Below, in pieces: positions 40,358 through 47,176 of a DNA stretch of 64,000 nucleotides (the stretch's first letter is position 1; each line of letters opens with the position of its first letter). Location: assembly GCA_937890355.1 (NCBI GenBank), contig CALACW010000037.1, positions 1 to 64,000 of the forward strand. Reading direction: 5' to 3'. The position numbers were made by a program, and so were the translations under genes. A model generated the notes under the pieces. The model did no database searches, was not told the origin of the DNA, and was given only the letters and a program-made list of their open reading frames with translations. This DNA comes from CALACW01 sp002431305. GTDB lineage: Bacteria > Bacillota > Clostridia > Oscillospirales > Acutalibacteraceae.

Positions 40358-41491
40358 ATGGGATTATTTAAAAAGATAAGTATGGGTCTTAAAAAATCGA
40401 GAGACAAGATGTCGGGCGCTATCGACGACATGCTCGATTCTTTCGACGAATTTACCGACGACTTATATGTAGAACTCGAGGAAATACTTGTAATGAGCGA
40501 CGTAGGCGTTGAAACCGCCGCGCAGATTGTTACCGAGTTAAAAGAGCGAGTTAATAAAAAGAATCTTAAGTCTACCAAACAGGCTAAGGACGAGATTAAG
40601 GATATCGTTGCGAAAATGCTTGACGGCGGAGAAGATATGGGACTTATTACCCAGCCGTCAATTATACTTGTAATCGGTGTTAACGGAGTCGGAAAAACGA
40701 CATCTATCGGCAAGATGGCGGCTATGTATAAAGCGCAGGGCAAAAAGGTTTTGCTCGGAGCTGCCGATACGTTCAGAGCCGCGGCTATAGACCAGCTCGA
40801 CGAGTGGGCAAAACGCGCCGATGTCGATATTATAAAGCACAAGGAAGGAGCCGACCCTGCCGCAGTTATATTCGATACCATACAGGCGGGCAAGGCTCGT
40901 ATGTACGACATAATTATATGCGATACGGCAGGCAGACTTCATAATAAAAAGAACCTTATGGAGGAACTTGCTAAGATTTACAGAGTTATCGACCGAGAGC
41001 TTCCGTACTCCGACCGCGAAATACTGCTTGTTCTCGATGCTACGACGGGGCAAAACGCCGTAAATCAGGCGAGAGAATTTATGAATGTTGCCGAACTTAC
41101 GGGTATTATACTTACAAAGCTCGACGGTACCGCGAGAGGCGGAGTCGTTCTGGCTATCAAGAACGAGCTTAAAATTCCCGTTAAATTCATAGGCGTCGGC
41201 GAGGGCATCGACGATTTACAGCCTTTCAATCCTCAGGCGTTCGCACAGAGCCTGTTTGAGGAAATGCCCGATAAAATCAATGATGACGAGGTGTTACCCG
41301 TATATGAACAACCGCTTGAATACACTCCGGTCGAGGAGAGCGAAGAAGAAAAAGCAGTCAAAGAACTTTTCAAAGAAATTGTGGACTCTATTGAAGTCGG
41401 CGGACAGGACGGCGTACCAGCTGACTCTGACGGACAGGGAGATACTGCCCGAGGAGCCGAATCCGATGACGGCGATAAGGAAAGCGTTTAA
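40358..41491 (+). CDS. ftsY: Signal recognition particle receptor FtsY
   Basis: 377 residues. NG domain: helical N part (about 15-90), G1 GVNGVGKTT near 106-114, DTFRAAAIDQL near 136-146, DTAGR near 189-193, TKLDGTARGG near 248-257, ending at PFNPQAFAQSLFE near 290-303. A tail of about 75 residues follows, acidic and of low complexity near its end, which is unusual because FtsY acidic segments are normally N-terminal. The last part overlaps another well-supported reading frame (start 41466), so the tail may be short-lived or the annotation may reflect a frame change. It targets SRP-bound ribosomes to the membrane. Confidence 0.95.
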   Translation: MGLFKKISMGLKKSRDKMSGAIDDMLDSFDEFTDDLYVELEEILVMSDVGVETAAQIVTELKERVNKKNLKSTKQAKDEIKDIVAKMLDGGEDMGLITQPSIILVIGVNGVGKTTSIGKMAAMYKAQGKKVLLGAADTFRAAAIDQLDEWAKRADVDIIKHKEGADPAAVIFDTIQAGKARMYDIIICDTAGRLHNKKNLMEELAKIYRVIDRELPYSDREILLVLDATTGQNAVNQAREFMNVAELTGIILTKLDGTARGGVVLAIKNELKIPVKFIGVGEGIDDLQPFNPQAFAQSLFEEMPDKINDDEVLPVYEQPLEYTPVEESEEEKAVKELFKEIVDSIEVGGQDGVPADSDGQGDTARGAESDDGDKESV

Positions 41492-41666
41492 GTCGTCATT
41501 TGAATCCCTTACGCGCGACAGACGCGCCCCTGTTAAGATTTCTAAGAGAATACGGAGTCATTTTCAGTTCAGAGACGTTCTCAATGGTATAGAGCCGGCT
41601 CTCGGAAAAATCGAATCGGCAGTTAACTTCGTTTCGAACGCTCTCGGAAAGGGCGATATCGTATGA
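41466..41666 (+). CDS. Small basic protein between ftsY and rdgB
   Basis: 66 residues, +1 frame relative to ftsY, starting inside its last codons. GAGGAG (41451-41456) lies 9 nt before the ATG and the stop forms an ATGA overlap with rdgB, so it fits the coupled style of this operon. Codon choice matches neighbouring genes. The product is basic at the N terminus (SLTRDRRAPVKISKRIR) with an amphipathic C-terminal part. No family is recognised. The same frame stays open upstream to 41256, so it could also be a 3' extension of ftsY after a frame change. Confidence 0.6.
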   Translation: MTAIRKAFKSSFESLTRDRRAPVKISKRIRSHFQFRDVLNGIEPALGKIESAVNFVSNALGKGDIV

Positions 41667-42253
41667 AATTTTTAATAGCAACTCATAATGAGCATAAGTG
41701 CGTTGAATTTAAAAGAATTCTCGCACCTCTCGGCATAGACGCCGTCAGAAGCGAGGACGTAGGTATTATGCTTTCCGACGCGGAGGAGACCGGCGAAACT
41801 TTCAGAGAAAACGCGAGAATAAAAGCGGAGTCGGGCTGTAAGGAGAGCAGCATGGTCTGTGTTGCGGACGATTCGGGTCTCGTCGTCGACGCTCTCGGCG
41901 GACGTCCCGGCGTTCATTCCGCAAGATATGCGGGCGGTCACGACGTTCCCTACGACGTTAAAATTAATACGCTTTTAAAAGAACTCGAAAACGTGCCGAG
42001 AGAGAAAAGAACGGCGCGGTTTGTAAGCGCAGTCTGCTGTGTTTTTCCCGACGGCAGAGTTTTAGAAGTCGAGCAGACGTGCGAAGGGTACATAGGATAC
42101 GAGCCGAAGGGCGCGGGCGGATTCGGATTTGACCCGATATTCTATGTAGGCGATAAGAGCTTTGCCGAACTTTCGGGCGAAGAAAAGGACGTCGTAAGTC
42201 ACAGGGGCAAGTCTCTGCGCTTATTCAGCGAGAAAATCAAAGATTATATTTAA
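41663..42253 (+). CDS. rdgB: XTP/dITP diphosphatase (RdgB/HAM1)
   Basis: 196 residues. IATHNEHKCVEFKRIL at the N terminus, ADDSGLVVDALGGRPGVHSARYAG near 67-90, and the C-terminal GFGFDPIF and SHRGKSLR are the family motifs. It hydrolyses non-canonical purine triphosphates such as XTP and dITP so they are not built into DNA. Overlaps the preceding small gene by ATGA. Confidence 0.96.
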   Translation: MKFLIATHNEHKCVEFKRILAPLGIDAVRSEDVGIMLSDAEETGETFRENARIKAESGCKESSMVCVADDSGLVVDALGGRPGVHSARYAGGHDVPYDVKINTLLKELENVPREKRTARFVSAVCCVFPDGRVLEVEQTCEGYIGYEPKGAGGFGFDPIFYVGDKSFAELSGEEKDVVSHRGKSLRLFSEKIKDYI

Positions 42254-42263
42254 GAGGTATAAA

Positions 42264-42683
42264 ATGACAAGTAAAGAAAGAGCCTCGCTCAGAGCGCAGG
42301 CAAATAAATTAGAGGTTCTGTTTCAGTACGGCAAGGGCGGACTGTCAGACGCTCTTATAGATGCGACCGACGGTGCGCTGAACACCCGCGAGCTTATTAA
42401 ACTTAAGGTTCTCGTAGAGACTTCGCCCGACACTCCGAGACAGGCGGCGGACAAACTCGCCGAGGCTACGGGCGCAGATGTCGTTCAGGTTATCGGCGGA
42501 GTAATCGTTCTGTACAGATATAACCCCGAGCTTCACAGAAAGACCGAGAAGAAGCCCGAAATGAAAAAACACGTTTCGAGGTTTGAAGAAAAGCCTGTTG
42601 TAAAGTCGAAGAAGGCTTCAAAAATGGAGAAGCAGAGACGGCTTGCCGCCGCGGCCAAGAGAGCAAGAAATGCGAACAATTAA
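42264..42683 (+). CDS. yhbY: YhbY/CRS1-type RNA-binding protein
   Basis: 139 residues. The CRM domain (about 4-95) has KERASLRAQANKL and the IGGVIVLYR end typical of YhbY, which binds the pre-50S subunit. A basic Lys/Arg/Ala extension of about 45 residues follows, longer than in the short YhbY of other bacteria. GAGG lies upstream, 10 nt after rdgB. Confidence 0.9.
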   Translation: MTSKERASLRAQANKLEVLFQYGKGGLSDALIDATDGALNTRELIKLKVLVETSPDTPRQAADKLAEATGADVVQVIGGVIVLYRYNPELHRKTEKKPEMKKHVSRFEEKPVVKSKKASKMEKQRRLAAAAKRARNANN

Positions 42684-42686
42684 TCC

Positions 42687-42715
42687 TTGACTCTTGCGTT
42701 TTTTTGTGGTAAAAT
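42687..42715 (+). promoter_or_regulatory. Promoter of the leucine T-box operon
   Basis: TTGACT (42687-42692), 17-bp spacer, TAAAAT (42710-42715). It lies directly after the yhbY stop and starts the T-box leader near 42722. Confidence 0.8.
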
Positions 42716-42721
42716 CATTTT

Positions 42722-42968
42722 CAAATAGGTATATTCAAAGGCAATGACGGAAACAAGGCATATTCGGGTCTTTCAGAGAGTCGGCGAACGGTGCGAGCCG
42801 ACAGCGATGTTTATGCGTATAACTCATTCCTGAGCTCCGCGCCTGAAATCATAGGGTACGGCGTTTGATCCCGTTATAGATCCTGGAGAGCGGATTTTAT
42901 CCGCTGAATTTGGGTGGTACCGCGGATATTTATTCGTCCCTTAGGACTTTGTTCCTGAGGGATTTTTT
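42722..42968 (+). promoter_or_regulatory. T-box leader, leucine specifier (CUC)
   Basis: Stem I elements CAGAGAGT (42774-42781) and GGTGCGAGCC (42790-42799); specifier CTC at 42823-42825 followed by A; T-box sequence GGGTGGTACCGCG (42912-42924); and a terminator hairpin from 42936 to the T run 42963-42968. The codon call rests on alignment with the second T-box in the window, where the same column reads ATC. Uncharged tRNA-Leu should allow transcription of nadD-yqeK-rsfS-leuS, which fits leuS as last gene. Confidence 0.9.
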
Positions 42969-42983
42969 AATTCGGAGGCATAT

Positions 42984-43595
42984 ATGAGAACCGGTATTTT
43001 CGGAGGAAGTTTCAACCCCGTGCACAACGGTCATATCTATCTTGCCGAGCGCATGTCCGATATAATGAAACTTGACAGACTGTTTATAATTCCCGCGAGG
43101 GTTTCTCCTTTTAAGGAGGATAACGGCGGTATTTCGGATTCGGACAGGCTTAACATGTGCCGTATCGCTTTTGAAAAATACGATAAATATTTCGTTTCCG
43201 ATATAGAGCTTAAAAGAGAGGGAAAAAGCTACTCCGTCGATACCGTCCGCGAATTAAAAAAAATATATCCGGACGACGAGCTGTTTTTGTTTACAGGTTC
43301 CGATATGCTTTTAAGTTTCGATAAATGGAAGGATTATAATATAATTCTTGATAACGTTACGCTGTGCGCTATGAGCCGGGAGAACGATGTTTGTTCCGAT
43401 GAACTCACAGAATATGCGCGTTTGGTTATAAAGCGCCCCGAAAAAATTATGATTTGTCCCGTTTTGCCGTTGGAGATAAGCTCAACGCAGGTCAGACAAT
43501 ACGTAAAAAACGGGTGCGATATTTCCAATCTTGTACCCGAGGGCGTAAAAAAATATATTGAGAGGCGGGGATTGTACCGTGAAAAACAAGTATGA
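42984..43595 (+). CDS. nadD: Nicotinate-nucleotide adenylyltransferase
   Basis: 203 residues. GIFGGSFNPVHNGHIYLA at the N terminus holds the HxGH-type nucleotidyltransferase motif, and ISSTQVRQ near 166-173 is the C-terminal ISSTxxR motif. It makes deamido-NAD from nicotinate mononucleotide. CGGAGG lies 6 nt upstream of the start. First gene behind the leucine T-box. Confidence 0.96.
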   Translation: MRTGIFGGSFNPVHNGHIYLAERMSDIMKLDRLFIIPARVSPFKEDNGGISDSDRLNMCRIAFEKYDKYFVSDIELKREGKSYSVDTVRELKKIYPDDELFLFTGSDMLLSFDKWKDYNIILDNVTLCAMSRENDVCSDELTEYARLVIKRPEKIMICPVLPLEISSTQVRQYVKNGCDISNLVPEGVKKYIERRGLYREKQV

Positions 43596-44154
43596 AACAT
43601 ACAGAGCGATTCTGCGCGAAAAGCTCGACGAATATCGATACGTTCATTCTATAAACGTATCGGAAACGTCGGCTGAACTTGCGAGGAAATACGGCGCTGA
43701 CGAAAAGAAGGCATACGAGGCGGGACTTCTCCACGATATCATGAAGAATGCGGATAAAGAGGAGACGTTCGCTCTGTTCGAAAAATACGGCGTTCAGCTT
43801 ACCGAACTCGAAAAGAAAAGTCCGAAACTCTGGCACGCGATAGCGGGAAGCGTTTACTGTAAATACGAACTCGAAATAGACGACGAGGACGTTATTTCCG
43901 CAATCCGTTACCATACGACGGGACGTGCCGGGATGACCGAACTTGAAAAAGTGCTTTTTACCGCCGACTTTATTTCCGCAGACAGAAACTATAACGGAGT
44001 CGAGGAGATGCGTGAAAAGGCGCAGATAAGTCTCGACGAAGCCATGACTGAGGGGTTAAGATTTACGATTGACGAGCTGTGCAATGCTCTTAAGCCGATA
44101 CACCCCGATACGATTGACGCTTACAACGATATTTTATTGAAAGGAATCGAATAA
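43579..44154 (+). CDS. yqeK: YqeK-family HD hydrolase (Ap4A symmetrical)
   Basis: 191 residues from GTG 43579, which has a G-rich site 8 nt upstream and overlaps nadD by 17 nt; a TTG at 43558 is an alternative. HD-domain metal ligands: His23, HD pair His52-Asp53 in GLLHDIMK, a His near 86 and Asp in FTADFIS. YqeK proteins hydrolyse diadenosine tetraphosphate to two ADP. Conserved partner of nadD and rsfS in Firmicutes. Confidence 0.92.
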   Translation: MKNKYETYRAILREKLDEYRYVHSINVSETSAELARKYGADEKKAYEAGLLHDIMKNADKEETFALFEKYGVQLTELEKKSPKLWHAIAGSVYCKYELEIDDEDVISAIRYHTTGRAGMTELEKVLFTADFISADRNYNGVEEMREKAQISLDEAMTEGLRFTIDELCNALKPIHPDTIDAYNDILLKGIE

Positions 44155-44505
44155 ATGGACTCATACACGCTTGTTGACAAAATAGTTCACGTGCTTGACA
44201 AAAAGAAAGCAGAAAAAATTAAGGCTATAAAAATCGACGAACTGACTGTTATTGCCGATTATTTCATAATCGCTTCCGGCACATCCAACACCCACGTACG
44301 TTCCCTGTGTGAGGAGGTCGAGGACACGGTTTCGTCCGAACTCGGTATTGAGCCTAAAAACATAGAGGGTAAGGCTACGGGCTGGATTCTCATAGACTAC
44401 GGCGACGTTGTTCTTCATGTATTCACTCCTGAACAGAGAGCGTATTACGACCTCGAAAGACTGTGGTCGGACGCAGAGGAAATTGAATTCGGCGATATCG
44501 GCTGA
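44155..44505 (+). CDS. rsfS: Ribosome silencing factor RsfS
   Basis: 116 residues. The RsfS block TVIADYFIIASGTSNTHVRS near 31-50, KATGWILIDYGDVVLHVF near 82-99, and the end YYDLERLWSDAE are typical. It binds L14 on the 50S subunit and blocks subunit joining when nutrients are scarce. It starts on the base after yqeK. Confidence 0.95.
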   Translation: MDSYTLVDKIVHVLDKKKAEKIKAIKIDELTVIADYFIIASGTSNTHVRSLCEEVEDTVSSELGIEPKNIEGKATGWILIDYGDVVLHVFTPEQRAYYDLERLWSDAEEIEFGDIG

Positions 44506-44540
44506 TTATAAATGTTATATATTGCTTAAGGAGAATAGAT

Positions 44541-46946
44541 ATGTACTACGATTTTAAAACCGTTGAACCCAAATGGCAAAAAAAATGGGAGGAATTGGGA
44601 GCGTTCCATGCTGTCGATAATTCAGAGAAACCGAAATTTTACGGACTCGTTGAGTTCCCTTATCCCTCCGGCGCGGGTATGCACGTCGGACATATAAAGG
44701 CATACTCGGGACTTGAAGTTATTTCAAGAAAAAGAAGGCTTCAGGGCTATAACGTTCTCTTCCCGATAGGCTTTGACGCGTACGGACTTCCCACCGAGAA
44801 CTACGCTATAAAAACAGGTATACATCCGAGAAAAGTTACCGATATGAATATCGCAAAGTTCTCCGACCAGCTTAAGAGAGTCGGTTTCTCGTTCGACTGG
44901 ACGAGAGTAATAGACACCACGCAGGAGGACTATTATAAATGGACACAGTGGATATTCCTTAAAATGTTCGAAAAGGGTCTCGTTTTCAGAGACAAGACCC
45001 TCGTAAACTACTGCCCGTCGTGCAAGGTCGTTCTTTCCAACGAGGACTCGCAGGGCGGTCACTGCGATATCTGTCATTCCGAGATCGTTCAGAAGTCAAA
45101 GGACGTTTGGTATCTTCGCATTACCGCATACGCAGACAGACTTTTAGAGGGTCTTAACAGAGTCGATTATCTGCCGAATATCAAGCTTCAGCAGATCAAC
45201 TGGATAGGCAAGTCCACGGGCGCGTTTGTTGATTTCAAGGTTAAGGACACCGACGAAAAGCTCGAAATATACACAACCCGCCCCGATACGCTTTTCGGCG
45301 TAACGTTCATGGTTATGGCTCCCGAACATCCTCTTATTGACAAATATAAGGATATGATTTCGAATTTCTCAGAGGTAGAGTCATACAGAGCAGAATGCGC
45401 TAAAAAGACAGAATTTGAGAGGACACAGCTCATAAAGGATAAAACCGGAGTTCGTCTTAACGGTTTCTCGGCAATTAACCCTCTCAACGGCAAGGAGATT
45501 CCGATATTCATTTCCGACTACGTAATGATGGGCTACGGTACAGGAGCTATCATGGCGGTTCCTGCGCACGATCAGAGAGACTATGACTTTGCGAAGAAGT
45601 TCGGTGTTGACATAATAGAGGTTATTAAAGGCGGAGACATTTCGAAAGAAGCCTACACCGGCGACGGAGAAATGGTTAACTCCGGATTCCTCAACGGATA
45701 TACGAATAAAAAGGATTCGATTGCAAAAGTTCTCGAATATCTTGAGGAGCATGGAATAGGCAGAAAAGGCGTTCAGTATAAAATGAAGGACTGGGCGTTC
45801 AACCGTCAGAGATACTGGGGTGAGCCGATCCCCATCGTTCACTGCCCGAAGTGCGGAATAGTTCCCGTTCCCTATGATGAGCTTCCGCTTAAACTGCCCA
45901 ATATTGAGAATTTTGAACCCGGACAGGACGGACAGAGTCCGCTTGCTAAAATTGATTCGTTCGTAAACTGTAAATGCCCGAAATGCGGCGGCGACGCTAA
46001 GCGCGAGACGGACACCATGCCCCAGTGGGCGGGTTCGTCGTGGTATTTCTTAAGATATATCGACCCGCACAATCCCAACGCGATTGCAGACCCGGATAAA
46101 CTTAAATACTGGGGTCAGGTAGACTGGTATAACGGCGGTATGGAGCACGTAACCAGACATCTTATTTATTCGAGATTCTGGCATAAGTTCCTCTACGATA
46201 TCGGCGTAGTTCCCTATGACGAACCCTATGCTAAGAGAACCGCGCAGGGACTTATCTTAGGTCCCGACGGCGACAAGATGAGTAAGTCGAAGGGCAATGT
46301 CGTTGACCCGAACGAGGTTGTCGACCAGTACGGCGCGGACGTTTTAAGAACCTACGTTCTTTTTATGGGCGACTATGAGAAGGCCGCTCCGTGGTCCGAA
46401 AGCAGTGTTAAGGGCTGTAAGAGGTTCATAGACAGAATATGGAACCTTCAGGAGATTGTAACCGATTCCGACGAATATTCGAAAGAGCTTGAAGCTTCCA
46501 TGCATAAGCTCATTAAGAAAGTTTCCGAGGATATCGAGAACATGAAGTTCAATACGGCGATTGCCGCGTTTATGACGGTTCTCAACGAGATATACGACAA
46601 GGGTTCGATTACGAAGGGCGAGCTTAAAACATTACTTATCCTTCTTAATCCGTTCGCACCCCATGTTACTGAGGAGGAGTGGAGCGTTCTCAATTTCGGC
46701 GGTACGGTTACCGCGCAGTCTTGGCCCGAATACGACGAGGCTAAGTGCGTAGCTGACAGCGTTGAAATCGTTGTTCAGATATGCGGTAAAATCAGAGCGA
46801 GAATGAACATAGACGTTTCGCTTTCAGCCGAAGAAGTTATTGCTCTTGCAAAAGAGGACGAGACCATAAAAGCCGAAATTGCAGGCAAGAACATTGTCAA
46901 GGAGCTTTATGTTCCCGGCAAACTTGTAAATATCGTAGCAAAATGA
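44541..46946 (+). CDS. leuS: Leucyl-tRNA synthetase
   Basis: 801 residues, class I. HIGH-type motif is MHVGH near residues 50-54, the CP1 editing domain is present (about 220-410), and KMSKS is near 579. Charges tRNA-Leu. It is the natural target of the leucine T-box about 1.6 kb upstream, after three smaller genes. AAGGAG is 10 nt upstream. Confidence 0.98.
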   Translation: MYYDFKTVEPKWQKKWEELGAFHAVDNSEKPKFYGLVEFPYPSGAGMHVGHIKAYSGLEVISRKRRLQGYNVLFPIGFDAYGLPTENYAIKTGIHPRKVTDMNIAKFSDQLKRVGFSFDWTRVIDTTQEDYYKWTQWIFLKMFEKGLVFRDKTLVNYCPSCKVVLSNEDSQGGHCDICHSEIVQKSKDVWYLRITAYADRLLEGLNRVDYLPNIKLQQINWIGKSTGAFVDFKVKDTDEKLEIYTTRPDTLFGVTFMVMAPEHPLIDKYKDMISNFSEVESYRAECAKKTEFERTQLIKDKTGVRLNGFSAINPLNGKEIPIFISDYVMMGYGTGAIMAVPAHDQRDYDFAKKFGVDIIEVIKGGDISKEAYTGDGEMVNSGFLNGYTNKKDSIAKVLEYLEEHGIGRKGVQYKMKDWAFNRQRYWGEPIPIVHCPKCGIVPVPYDELPLKLPNIENFEPGQDGQSPLAKIDSFVNCKCPKCGGDAKRETDTMPQWAGSSWYFLRYIDPHNPNAIADPDKLKYWGQVDWYNGGMEHVTRHLIYSRFWHKFLYDIGVVPYDEPYAKRTAQGLILGPDGDKMSKSKGNVVDPNEVVDQYGADVLRTYVLFMGDYEKAAPWSESSVKGCKRFIDRIWNLQEIVTDSDEYSKELEASMHKLIKKVSEDIENMKFNTAIAAFMTVLNEIYDKGSITKGELKTLLILLNPFAPHVTEEEWSVLNFGGTVTAQSWPEYDEAKCVADSVEIVVQICGKIRARMNIDVSLSAEEVIALAKEDETIKAEIAGKNIVKELYVPGKLVNIVAK

Positions 46947-46993
46947 TAAGGCGCTCGGGAATATTAAAATACCCGAACTTCAAAATGACAATA

Positions 46994-47039
46994 ACCGCGG
47001 AGAAAACGGAATGCATTTTTCGTTTTCGCCGCGGTTTTT
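46994..47039 (+). terminator. Terminator after leuS
   Basis: Long stem: ACCGCGG and GAAAACG (46994-47008) with CGTTTTC and CCGCGGT (47021-47035), one mismatch, followed by a T run. A smaller CGGG/CCCG hairpin lies just upstream at about 46955-46975. Confidence 0.88.
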
Positions 47040-47089
47040 GTGTATTAAAAAAATGTTCACATAAAGTTTACAAATTGTTCTTATATCTG

Positions 47090-47119
47090 TTGATGGATGT
47101 TATACATCTTTTATATAAT
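47090..47119 (+). promoter_or_regulatory. Promoter of the dockerin-protein gene
   Basis: TTGATG (47090-47095), 18-bp spacer, TATAAT (47114-47119). Confidence 0.6.
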
Positions 47120-47176
47120 ATATTTCGGAATGTATCGAATTTTGTATTACATTTACTGATTTCAGGAGGGATACAT

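Noticed and set aside
39823..40911. 362-residue open frame on the minus strand
   Set aside because: It covers the 3' end of smc and the start of ftsY, both certain genes; its product is low-complexity Ser/Ile-rich antisense.
46943..47176. N-terminal extension of the dockerin protein from the end of leuS
   Set aside because: The segment covers the leuS terminator and a promoter; signal peptide and AGGAGGG place the start at 47177.
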